From NCBI RefSeq assembly GCF_003071345.1, contig NZ_QCYK01000002.1, positions 62,001 through 126,000 on the forward strand: a DNA stretch of 64,000 nt, read 5' to 3'. Shown here piece by piece: positions 25,645-34,800 of this stretch. This stretch comes from Chitinophaga parva. Lineage in GTDB: Bacteria > Bacteroidota > Bacteroidia > Chitinophagales > Chitinophagaceae. The number at the start of each line of letters is the position of its first letter. Position 1 is the stretch's first letter. The translations under genes and the position numbers were made by a program. A model generated the notes under the pieces. The model was not told the origin of the DNA, made no database searches, and was given only the letters and a program-made list of their open reading frames with translations.

Positions 25645-26151
25645 TTATTTTTTCTTTTTAATAACAAGGGTGCCGGAAATGGTATCGTGCCAGGGTTGCA
25701 TGAACAGGCAGAATATAAATTCCAGGGGAATGTGCCGGCACAGGCTGCGCACCAGCGCCTGGGTAAAGTTTACCGGTGCAAAATCCCGGTTGTTCACCGC
25801 CTGTGTGCCGGTGATCAGCTTGCCGATGGTCTGGCCCTTGAGCAGCCACTCGGTAAGGGTGTAGTAGGCAATGTTGATGATCGTGCCTCTCAGCATCATC
25901 GCATAAAACATTGGCATGTAGCTGGCATAGAACTCACCCAGGTCGCCGCCGGGCGTGTAAACCGGGTACGACGTGGCATTGTAGAGGCCTATCATCACTA
26001 AAAGGCCATTGATCATGTTGCCGACAAATGCCAGTACGATGAGATCCAGCAGGAAATTGGCTAAACGGACGCGTTTGCGCACAGGGAGTACATTTTCCGC
26101 ACCCAGGTCGCCCAGTACAGAATTTTCGGGGCTCAGGTAATTTTCATTCAT
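25645..26151 (-). CDS. RDD-family membrane protein (paralogue 3 of 3)
   Basis: A 168-aa protein. The RDD core is VRLANFLLDLIVLAFVGNMI, followed by YTLTEWLLKGQTIGKLITGTQAVNNRDFAPVNFTQALVRSLCRHIPLEFIFCL and WHDTISGTLVIKKKK. The short acidic N-terminus (ENSVLGDLGAENV) resembles that of paralogue 2 (SVLGELEFADTPEE), showing that these two are the most recent duplicates. It is the first gene of this small minus-strand unit, divergent from the mprF-like gene. Confidence 0.88.
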   Translation of the reverse strand: MNENYLSPENSVLGDLGAENVLPVRKRVRLANFLLDLIVLAFVGNMINGLLVMIGLYNATSYPVYTPGGDLGEFYASYMPMFYAMMLRGTIINIAYYTLTEWLLKGQTIGKLITGTQAVNNRDFAPVNFTQALVRSLCRHIPLEFIFCLFMQPWHDTISGTLVIKKKK

Positions 26152-26310
26152 GATAAGCAGGTATTAAATGGATGTTTAGGAATTACACAATGTACATGTT
26201 CATTTTTATATAAGCAATAGCCGGGAGCCTACAGAATTTTAGTGAAAAAAGGCAGTGCCTGCCGGGCTTTTAATCACATTTTAACCGCCCTCCGGTAAGG
26301 GCAAAAAACG

Positions 26311-26318
26311 TAGATTTG
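26311..26318 (+). promoter_or_regulatory. Candidate -7 promoter box for the mprF-virJ pair
   Basis: TAGATTTG matches TAnnTTTG exactly. It would give a leader of roughly 75 bases before the ATG at 26400. No clear -33 element is seen. Confidence 0.45.
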
Positions 26319-26399
26319 TCCGTTCAAGTGCGAGCGGCGTGGTGTTGTAATGAAGATCCTGTTTTTCCACCTGCCGCTAGCGCGCAGAAACGTACCTGT

Positions 26400-28988
26400 A
26401 TGCCCATAAACTGGAATATTTTCAAGTCCCCTTTTTTTAAGAAACTGCACTGGAAGGAAATGCTGGCTGTGTTGTTTATCCTGCTGGCCATTTACTTTTT
26501 CCGCCAGGAGCGCCACGAACTGCAATCCCTGATCCCTGCTATTTCCGGTGCTAACCAAAGCTGGATGCTGGCCGGCATAGCCCTTACCGGTATTTATATC
26601 CTGTTGCAGGCACTCATGTATGTGTACAGTTTCCGCGCCGTGAACGTGCGGCTGGACATCTGGCGCAGCCTGGAGCTTTTCCTGAAACGTAACCTCATTT
26701 CCGTATTCCTGCCTGCCGGCGGGGTAAGCTCCCTGGCTTATCTGCCCCAGAGCCTCCGCAAGGGCGACCTGCACAAACAGGAGGTACACCAGGCCTCCGG
26801 TATTTATGGATTTGTGGGCATTTTATCCGTGTTCATTGCGGGCATTCCCGTGGTGCTCTTTGCGGTGCTGCGCCACCCCTCGGAGCACGGGCAGTCTGTA
26901 ATAGGGCTGGTGAGCATCTGCCTTATCTTGTCTGCCGTGGTGGCCCTGGTGTGGGCCATCCGTACCAAAAGTGTTTTGTATCTGTGGCTGGAAAAACAGG
27001 TGCCGGCCTTTGCCCAATATGTCAATGAGATTTCTTCCTTTAACCTGCAGAAGGGGGCCTTCACCGGTACGGTGGTGATCTCTGTGCTCATTGAGCTGGC
27101 AGGCATCGGGCACCTGTATATCGCCATGCTGGCCTCCGGGGTAACGCCCTCCCTGGAGGCGGCCTGCGTGGGCTACATTGTAGCTACTATTTTCCTCATT
27201 GTATCGCCCTTCCTCCGCGGGCTGGGCGCCATTGAGCTCTCATTGGCCTACCTGCTGAGCAGTTACGGTTTCAAGGATGTGCAGGCCCTGGAGATCACCC
27301 TGCTTTACCGCCTGTTTGAGTTCTGGCTGCCCCTGCTGGGCGGGCTGGTTGCCTTTGCGCTCAAAGGCCGTAACCTCATCCTGCGCCTGGTGCCGCCAGT
27401 GCTCATTTTTTTACTGGGCATGGTCAATATCTTTTCCGTGCTTACCCCACCCCTGGCCAATCGTATGCACATTCTCCGGGCCTATATTCCCGGTGACAGC
27501 ATTCACGCGTCTAACCTGCTGGTGATCTTTATGGGACTGGTACTGCTGGTCACGGCCACCTTCCTGTTCCGCGGCCTGCGCAGCGCGTGGATCGTGGCAT
27601 TGCTGGTGTCCATCCTCTCAGCCATAGGCCATATCAGTAAGGCCCTGGATTATGAAGAAGCTTCGCTGGCGGTGATCACGGCGGTAACCCTGCTGGCCAC
27701 CAGCCGGCACTACCGGGTAAAGAGCAACCGGCAGCTGGTGAATATTGGGGTGATCACGGCGCTGGCCACCTTCTTCGTAGTGGCGGTGTTTGGGTCCATC
27801 GGGTTCTATTTCCTGAACTACCGGCATTTTCGCATTGATTTTACCTGGCAGCAATCTTTACTCTACGCATTCCACGCCTTTTTCCTGCTGGATAATGACG
27901 GCCTGCGGGCATACACCCGCTTTGGGAACGAGTTTCTCATGGGCATACACGTGCTGGGCGTAAGCGCCTGGGCCTTCCTGTTTTACACCATCATCCGCCC
28001 TTACCTGAAGGTGGCGGAGCGTACCAATGTATCGCAGGAAAGAGCCCTGTTCTACCTGAGCCAGTACGGCGATTCCGTGATGGATTATTTTAAGGTAGGG
28101 GAAGACAAGCTGCTTTTTGTAAGCGATACCCTGGAAGGTTTCCTGGCTTACCGCATTGCCAATGGGTTTGCCATTGTGCTGGAAGAGCCGGTGTGCAAAG
28201 AGGCCAATAAACTGGACCTGCTCCGCGAGTTTGACACCCAATGCCGCAAAATGGGCCTCCGCCCTGCTTTCTACCGGGTAGATGAAGACAGTACCTATTA
28301 TTTCAACCAGCTGAAGAAGAAAAAACTACTCATAGGCCAGGAAGCCATCCTGGACCTCAACACATTTACCCTGACCGGTAAGGATAAAAAATCCCTGCGC
28401 AATGGGCTGAACAGCCTGGCGGCAAAAGGCTTTGTGACCACCATCCACCGGGCACCCCAGAAATCGGGCCTGCTGCAGGCCTTGCGCCAGGTAAGCGATG
28501 AATGGCTGGCGCAATATGATGTAAAGGAGCTCACCTTTTCCCAGGGCCTGTTTGATGCGGCGGTGCTGCGCCAGCAGGACATTATCACCGTAACGGACAA
28601 TGAAGGCCAGGTAGTGGCCTTCCTCAACATCATCCCGGACTATGCCCCCGGCGAGTGCACTTACGACCTGATCCGCAAGACCAACGATGCCCCCGGCGGC
28701 GTAATGGACGCCCTGCTGATAGCGCTTATAGAAGACGCCAGGAACAAGGGCCTGCAATTCCTGAACCTGGGCATGGTGCCCATGTCCGGCATTGAAGAGC
28801 CGCAGAACACTGCCGAGAAGGTAGTGAAATTTGCATATGAGAATGTGCGCCTTTTCCGCCATTACCAGGGCCTGCGCGATTTCAAGGAGAAATATGCCAC
28901 CCGCTGGCTCAATAAATACCTGGTATACGAGCACGATTTTGACCTCCTGCAATTGCCGGGGGCCCTGAGTAAGGTGATGCAGCCTTAG
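26400..28988 (+). CDS. mprF: MprF-like aminoacyl-phospholipid synthase/flippase
   Basis: The protein is 862 aa from the ATG at 26400; the frame upstream covers the promoter and is not used. About 14 membrane helices fill residues 1-540, including the flippase-type N-terminal domain (YIVATIFLIVSPFLRGLGAIELSLAYLLSSYG). The C-terminal synthase domain (about 545-862) shows FYLSQYGDSVMDYF, GFAIVLEEPVC, LNTFTLTGKDKKSLRNGLNSL and FLNLGMVPMSG, as in lysyl-phosphatidylglycerol synthases. These use aminoacyl-tRNA to add an amino acid to phosphatidylglycerol and flip it outward, lowering surface charge. Bacteroidota membranes are often PE-dominated, so the acceptor lipid and amino acid need testing. It is paired with the VirJ-like hydrolase 44 bases downstream. 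Confidence 0.88.
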   Translation: MPINWNIFKSPFFKKLHWKEMLAVLFILLAIYFFRQERHELQSLIPAISGANQSWMLAGIALTGIYILLQALMYVYSFRAVNVRLDIWRSLELFLKRNLISVFLPAGGVSSLAYLPQSLRKGDLHKQEVHQASGIYGFVGILSVFIAGIPVVLFAVLRHPSEHGQSVIGLVSICLILSAVVALVWAIRTKSVLYLWLEKQVPAFAQYVNEISSFNLQKGAFTGTVVISVLIELAGIGHLYIAMLASGVTPSLEAACVGYIVATIFLIVSPFLRGLGAIELSLAYLLSSYGFKDVQALEITLLYRLFEFWLPLLGGLVAFALKGRNLILRLVPPVLIFLLGMVNIFSVLTPPLANRMHILRAYIPGDSIHASNLLVIFMGLVLLVTATFLFRGLRSAWIVALLVSILSAIGHISKALDYEEASLAVITAVTLLATSRHYRVKSNRQLVNIGVITALATFFVVAVFGSIGFYFLNYRHFRIDFTWQQSLLYAFHAFFLLDNDGLRAYTRFGNEFLMGIHVLGVSAWAFLFYTIIRPYLKVAERTNVSQERALFYLSQYGDSVMDYFKVGEDKLLFVSDTLEGFLAYRIANGFAIVLEEPVCKEANKLDLLREFDTQCRKMGLRPAFYRVDEDSTYYFNQLKKKKLLIGQEAILDLNTFTLTGKDKKSLRNGLNSLAAKGFVTTIHRAPQKSGLLQALRQVSDEWLAQYDVKELTFSQGLFDAAVLRQQDIITVTDNEGQVVAFLNIIPDYAPGECTYDLIRKTNDAPGGVMDALLIALIEDARNKGLQFLNLGMVPMSGIEEPQNTAEKVVKFAYENVRLFRHYQGLRDFKEKYATRWLNKYLVYEHDFDLLQLPGALSKVMQP

Positions 28989-29032
28989 CAATATGGAGTG
29001 AAATTTGTAGACCGATCTTTTAAAGCGCGTTG

Positions 29033-29722
29033 ATGAGATACTTGCAAATACTGATGATGACGGGGGCCCTGCTGGCGGCTGCCCCGGTGATGGCACAGCA
29101 AATAGACCAACTGCCCGCCCAGATCACGCCGGCGGCCCATGATGCCGGCCATCCCATTGTCTTCTACCTCACTGGCGATGGAGGAATGAAAAAATTCAGC
29201 AGCAACCTGCTGGCCAGTTTTGCAGCGCATAACTATCCCACCATCGGGCTTAATTCCCTGAAATATTTCTGGAGCAAGCGGTCCAATGAAGAAGCCGCCG
29301 CCGCAGTGGCAGCACTGATCACCCATTACCAGCAGGTATGGGACCGGCAGCCGGTGATCCTGGTGGGCTACTCTTTCGGTGCGGATGTAATGCCTTTTAT
29401 CTACACCCACCTGCCGGCGGCGCTGCAAGCCAATGTAAAGCAGCTGATATTGCTTTCTCCCAGTACCAGTACAGACCTGCAGGTGCATGTGGCAGACATG
29501 ATCGGCAAGCCGGCAAAACGCAGCCTGGATGTGCCGGCGGAGATCAATAAGGTCAGTAACAAACCCTTGCTCCTCATTTTTGGCGATAAAGAAAAAGACT
29601 TTGACCTCAAGCTGCTGTCCATCCACAATTATAAATACATCATCCTCCCTGGCGGCCACACCTATGATGAAGATGCCAACCGGGTCTCCAATGATATTAT
29701 TGCACATTTTGAAGAAAGATAA
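29033..29722 (+). CDS. VirJ/AcvB-family periplasmic alpha/beta hydrolase
   Basis: The protein is 229 aa from the ATG at 29033. The signal peptide ends at APVMAQQ. The VirJ/AcvB domain shows IVFYLTGDGGMKKFSSNLLASF, LNSLKYFWSKRSNEEAA, the nucleophile elbow GYSFGAD (Ser at about residue 114), an Asp in FGDKEKDFD and a His in LPGGHTYDED, so the catalytic triad appears complete. In Agrobacterium, AcvB hydrolyses lysyl-phosphatidylglycerol and is encoded with the synthase LpiA. The same pairing here supports the same job. The gene is 44 bases after the mprF-like gene on the same strand. Confidence 0.87.
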   Translation: MRYLQILMMTGALLAAAPVMAQQIDQLPAQITPAAHDAGHPIVFYLTGDGGMKKFSSNLLASFAAHNYPTIGLNSLKYFWSKRSNEEAAAAVAALITHYQQVWDRQPVILVGYSFGADVMPFIYTHLPAALQANVKQLILLSPSTSTDLQVHVADMIGKPAKRSLDVPAEINKVSNKPLLLIFGDKEKDFDLKLLSIHNYKYIILPGGHTYDEDANRVSNDIIAHFEER

Positions 29723-30330
29723 TTTCCACTAAACCAGTTACTTACTTCAGCGATCTTCCGATTTAGCTAATTCCTGCTGCCGGGGCCGGTAACGGCTTTA
29801 GTGCAGTATTCCTGCATTTGTGTGCGCTATCTTGCATGCAGGGAGATAGCAGTACTTACCTGCTCGAGATACATGACCGCCAGGTTGGTACACTTGATAA
29901 TACAAACCCGGGACTGCCTTAAGGAATGATCTGCTACATCAACAAACACCATTTAACCCACAGGAGTGTTGCTACATTTACCAGTTTAGCGTATTCCCAA
30001 AAGCAGGCGCTACTATTTGTTGTAATCAATACATTTGACCCTGGTTGTCCATGACCAGTGCATATTCAAAGGAAGTTAATAACCGAAAGAGAGTATCCCC
30101 ATGAGAGATGCACCGGTTTTGAACCGGGGCCTAAATATCAAAAAGACTGCATATGCAAAGTACACACACCTTGCTGCTGCCATTCCCGCGCACCAGTTGC
30201 CAATGCGCCTACGGACCTATTGTAAGTACTACGTACCCGCATGCCCGCCCGGCCGGTATGCCTGCGGAATATATCCATTCCCCGGCCCCTGTTTTCGTAA
30301 AATCTATTGTTAACCACAAAGCAAGCGTAT
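29723..30330. other. Gene-poor stretch, 608 bases
   Basis: No convincing coding frame, tRNA or repeat is seen. A 70-codon frame at 30101-30313 is rich in Pro, Tyr and Cys and lacks protein-like composition. The last 30 bases probably hold the promoter and leader of the HTH gene at 30331. Confidence 0.5.
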
Positions 30331-30582
30331 ATGCCTAAACGTTATTTTGAACGGCTACAGACCATTGATCATCTTATCCGCATCAAGGGCACCGGCACGC
30401 CCGCCGCCCTCGCCAAAAGAATGCGCATCTCTGAACGCACGCTGTTCGAATTCCTCAAAATGATGCGTGAACTTGGCGCCCCCATCGAGTACGACCGCTA
30501 CAAGGAGAGTTATTTTTATGCGGAAAAAGGCGGCTTCAATGTGCGCTTTTCCCAGTCCGTGCTCGACGAAGTAAATTCATAG
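30331..30582 (+). CDS. Small stand-alone HTH protein (83 aa)
   Basis: I start it at the ATG at 30331 (MPKRYFERLQTIDHLIRIKG). The sequence RLQTIDHLIRIKGTGTPAALAKRMRISERTLFEFLKMMRELGAPIEYDR is a winged-helix/HTH_11-type DNA-binding domain like the N-terminus of WYL-domain regulators. The tail (YFYAEKGGFNVRFSQ) forms the wing. No sensor domain follows, so it is a domain-only regulator. Related stand-alone HTH proteins are common in Chitinophagaceae. It lies in a gene-poor region with no partner gene, and its target is unknown. Confidence 0.78.
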   Translation: MPKRYFERLQTIDHLIRIKGTGTPAALAKRMRISERTLFEFLKMMRELGAPIEYDRYKESYFYAEKGGFNVRFSQSVLDEVNS

Positions 30583-30922
30583 ACCACACCCGGCAGTGCG
30601 CAGCCCGGTGCTGTGTGCTGCCGTTTTACGTTCCCGCTTAACACCTATTTAACCCCGCATTAACGGGGCGTTAACCCATATCCCCTTTTCCCTCACTATT
30701 TTTACACTGGAAAGTACGCAGGATCCCTACCCGCTATTTGCAGCCTTTCATGCCGCACGGAAAGTGAACTGCCTGCGCAACAGGTGTTCTTAATTGTCTT
30801 ATCCGTCCTATTTTCCCTACCACTTGAAAAAAGTTAAGTAGTATGTAATGACCAATGCCGGCCGCCTTTCCGCGCCAGCGTTGTGAAATTCATATTGCGG
30901 TTTAGATTAGAAAATTCGTATA

Positions 30923-30952
30923 GCAGGTTTCTATTGAGTTACCTGCTTTTTT
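30923..30952 (+). terminator. Terminator-like hairpin with no obvious upstream gene
   Basis: GCAGGT (30923-30928) pairs with ACCTGC (30941-30946), followed by six T. The nearest plus-strand gene ends 340 bases upstream, so this may close a small RNA or a long 3' UTR of the HTH gene. Confidence 0.55.
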
Positions 30953-30998
30953 ATGCCTGGTGGAACCGGGCGCGATCACCACACGGCATGGGTGGATG

Positions 30999-31020
30999 CG
31001 CATAAATGTGGATTTATGCG
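30999..31020. repeat. Perfect 9-bp dyad
   Basis: CGCATAAAT and ATTTATGCG are separated by GTGG, and G-T and T-A pairs extend the stem outward. It is AT-rich in the middle and not followed by a T-run, so it looks like a protein-binding dyad more than a terminator. Confidence 0.5.
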
Positions 31021-31216
31021 TATGATGGCCGGGGAACCCGCGCCAGCAGGGTTGCTCCACACCCGGGGGCTGCCCTCCCGGGGGGGGCCTGGGGCGGCCA
31101 TCCCACCCAGGACATTGCAACCGCAGCCCACATTCTTCGCAGAAAAATGCAGGACCTTCGTCCACACCCCGCACGGCTCTCTTCCCCCCAAAAAAAAACG
31201 GCATTCGCTCCATCCG

Positions 31217-31540
31217 AAAAAAATCCCCGGCCCGATAGCCGGGGGCCTCAATCGCTTTGGTGTTTTCTTTGGGGGGAGAAAACAAAAAAAATCCCCGGCC
31301 CAATAGCCGGGGACCCAATCGCTTGGTGTTTTCTTTGGGGACAAAACAAAAAAATCCCCGGCCCCATAGCCGGGGCCTCAATCGCTTTGATGTTTCCATT
31401 GGGGCGAAAACAAAAAATATCCCCGATCCTATAGCCGGGGGCCTAATCGCCTGGTGTTTCCATTGGGGAGAAAACAAAAAATCCCCGGCCCAATAGCCGG
31501 GGACCCAATCGCTTGGTGTTTTCTTTGGGGACAAAAATGA
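31217..31540. repeat. Five-unit tandem array of hairpin repeats (about 62-68 bp each)
   Basis: The units' ATCCCCG cores begin at 31223, 31291, 31354, 31419 and 31481. Each unit has an A-tract, a CCCCGGC...GCCGGGG hairpin (7-bp stem, 6-base loop ending ATA), a second small CCAA-TCGC-TTGG stem in most units, and a TGTTTYCWTTGGGG tail. Units 2 and 5 are identical over 56 bases. Unit 4 has a weakened stem. Spacing is not a multiple of three, so the array is not a repeat protein. On the minus strand each hairpin is followed by a U-run, so the array reads as serial intrinsic terminators facing away from the SusC gene. Confidence 0.9.
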
Positions 31541-31853
31541 GTATGAAGAGAGAAAAAAGTAATCTGCTATAAAAATAAGGCGAGCTGATCTCTTGATGGT
31601 TAATTGCTTGTTAAGTGCCGCCGCCACCCTGCATTTAATCTTCGTACATATGCATTGCCCCACATCTCCGGCATCCATCTTGTGGGATTCCACATATAAC
31701 ACCTACCCGATCAGCGTTTGTTATGCAAAACGATAGCCCGTTCCCCTGAAACAACATGCGCCGGCTACTGGGTACAACAGAACATGACTCCACGGAAAAC
31801 TTGCGCTGTAGCCGCCAGCCCGTGTACTTATTTACTTCTTTAAACACAAGCTT
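31541..31853. other. Upstream region of the beta-1,2-glucan locus
   Basis: 313 bases without a coding frame worth calling. It must contain the promoter of the SusC gene at 31854, but I see no exact TAnnTTTG box and no adjacent regulator gene. Confidence 0.4.
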
Positions 31854-34800
31854 ATGAGACAATCGCTACGCTTTGGCTGCTTCCTGCTATTGGCAGCGCT
31901 AACGGGCGCTTTGCCCCTTGCCGCCCGCCCGCTGGCAAGCCATCGCCTTGCCGCCGGAAGTGCTACCATGGCGGGTATGCACGCCGCCATGGCCACTGCA
32001 TTTTTCCAGGCAGTAAAGATCACCGGCCACGTGACCGATGCCGCCGGTGCCCCCCTGCCCGGGGTCACCGTCCGCGTAAAAGGTACCGCACTGGGCGCCG
32101 TAACTGCCCCGGATGGCGCCTATGCTATCAACCTGCCCAATGGCAGCCAGGGTGCCGTGCTCCAGGTCAGCTACATTGGGTACGAGCCACAGGAAATACC
32201 GGTAGGCGGCCGCGCCACGGTAGACATCTCTCTCAAAAATTCACAGGATAAACTCAACGAAGTGGTGGTGATCGGGTATGGCACCCAGCGCAAACGCGAT
32301 CTTACCGGCGCCATTTCCAAAGTACAGGGACCGGAACTGGCCCAGCAACCTGTGCAAACCGCTACCCAGGCTGTGCAGGGTAAAGTGGCCGGCGTGCAGG
32401 TGATCAGCTCCGGCCAGCCTAACCAGTTACCACAAGTGAGGGTGCGGGGCACCGGCTCCGCCCTCGCCGGCGTAAACCCGCTGTACGTGGTGGATGGCGT
32501 GCTGACCGATGATATCCGCAATATCAACAATGCGGACATTGTAAGCATGGATGTGCTGAAAGACGCCTCTGCGGCCATTTACGGCGTACGTGCCGCAAAC
32601 GGGGTGATCATCATCACCACTAAAAAAGGCAAGGCGGGCAAAATGCAGATCAACTACGATGGCAACGCGGGCTTCCGCCAGGCGGCAAACATTGTGAAGC
32701 TGGCTAACGCGCAGCAATACACGGACTACCTCCAGCTCTCATCACCTGGCACCTACGCACAGCTCGATGAAGACCGCGCCAATGGCCTGATCTACAGCGG
32801 CAATCAAAGCACAGACTGGTATAACGAAGTGCTGCGCAATGCCTTCCAGATGGGGCACAACCTTTCCCTGAGCGGTGGTACAGAAAAAAGTACATTTTAC
32901 TATAGCCTGGGTTACAACCAGGAGGATGGCGTTGTGCGGACCAATGATTTTAACCGCCTTACGTTCCGTGCAAACAACGATGTGAATATTTCCGACCAGT
33001 GGAAATTCAGTTCCCAGCTTTCCTTCTCCCACAGCGGGGAGCAGGCTGTGGATGTAGCTACCGTGCTGCCCAACGCATCGCGCGCTGCGCCCATTGTGCC
33101 CGCAAAAGTGGGCAACCTGTATGGCAATACCTCTTCCTTCGGTAACGTGGGTAATCCCATCCTGAGCCTGGACAAACGGGATAACCGCCTGGTGAATAAC
33201 CGCTTCCTGGGCAACGTGGCCATTGATTTTACGCCCATCAAATCCCTGCGCTTTCACACGGCATTCAACGCAGATCTTAACTATGGCAACAACCGCGCGT
33301 ACTATTACCAATATCTCAACGATAACAATACTTTCTCCCCCGGCGGTGGTACACAGCAGCAGCCAAACAGTTCACTCACGGTGTACAAAGGCAATTCCCT
33401 GCGCTGGGTGTGGGATAACAACGTAACGTGGGAAGAGCATTTCGACAAGCATCATATCACGGTGCTGGCCGGTACTGTTACGGAACAATTTACGGCAGAC
33501 ACGCTCTCCGGTTCCCGCATCAATGTGCCGGCATCCAAAGATCAATGGTACCTGAACCTGGGCGACCCGGACCGGCAGTCCACTATTACCAACGGGGGCG
33601 ATAAATTTACCCGCCAGTCTTTTGTAGGCCGCGTGAGCTATGACTATGCAGGCCGCTACCTGCTTTCTGCATCCCTGCGCGCGGATGGCAGCTCCAAGTT
33701 TGCCAGCCGCTGGGGCTACTTCCCCACGGTGGGCGTAGGCTGGGTGCTCACGGAAGAAGATTTCCTGCACGACAGCAAAGTGCTTAACTTCCTGAAACTG
33801 CGCGCCAGCTGGGGACAACTGGGGAATGATAATATTGCCAGTAACCTGTATACGGTGATAGGTAGCATTAATGTGCCCTACTTCTTCGATAACAACCTGC
33901 AGCTGGGTACCGTGATCCAGGATATCAAAGATGCCAACCTGAAATGGGAGATCACCGACCAGTACGACGTGGGCTTTGAATACGGCTTCCTCAACAACCG
34001 CCTGAACGGTGAGCTGGATTACTACAGCAAGAAGACAAGGGATGCCATCACCTTTGTGACCATTCCCGCCATCTTTGGCGACCCGGATAATCAATATGTA
34101 ACTAACGCTGCCACCTATACGAATAAAGGCTTTGAATTTTCTGCCAACTGGAGCGATAAAATAGGAAAAGACTTTACCTACAGCGTGGGCGGCAACATCA
34201 CTTTCAATACCAACAAGGTAGTAGGGCTCAACGGCGGACAGGCCCTGCTGGCAGGCGGTGTAGGCCAGCAAGGATACGTAACCCGCACGGATAACGGGCA
34301 GCCGGTGGGCAGCTACTACGTGCGAAAAGTGATCGGCATTTTCCAGAACCAACAGGAGATAAACCAGTATGTGAATAAGAACGGAGACCTGTTACAGCCT
34401 GGCGCCGCCCCCGGCGATTTTAAGTACGCCGACCTGGATGGCAGTGGTACCATTGACGACAATGATAAATACTACGCAGGCTCTTACCAGCCCAAATGTT
34501 ATTATGGTTTCAATGTAGGCTTAGGCTACATGGGCTTTGACCTGGGAGCTAATTTTTATGGCAATGCCGGCAATAAGATCTATAACGGCCGCAAAGCCAA
34601 CCGCGCAGACACGCGCGACAACATTGAATCGGCCTTTGCAAACGACCGCTGGACCACAGCCCACCCGTCAAACAGCAACCCGGCACTGATCACGCAAAGC
34701 ACACCGGCCTCTGATTATTTTATAGAGAAAGGCAATTTCCTGCGGCTCAATAACCTGACCCTGGGCTATACATTCCCGAAGGAATGGCTGCAACGTGCAC

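Larger units (their letters stand above)
30583..31216. other. Non-coding stretch before the hairpin array
   Basis: No convincing coding frame is seen; long frames on either strand cross the hairpin repeats or have biased composition. The stretch holds a small CCCCG/CGGGG hairpin at 30653-30668, a terminator-like hairpin at 30923-30952, a dyad at 30999-31020, and a very C/G-rich patch at 31060-31120. Confidence 0.5.

Noticed and set aside
30101..30313. A 70-codon plus-strand frame upstream of the small HTH gene
   Set aside because: Composition rich in Pro, Tyr, Cys and Arg with no structure or similarity; probably chance.
31217..31540. CRISPR array
   Set aside because: The sequence between the hairpins is conserved from unit to unit and so is not spacer-like, repeat spacing varies, and no cas genes are in the window.
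30902..31702. A 266-codon minus-strand frame through the hairpin array with a repeated SDWVPGYWAGDF-like pattern
   Set aside because: Unit spacing is not a multiple of three, so the same DNA is read in changing frames, and no start region or domain is visible. The repeat is better explained at the DNA/RNA level.
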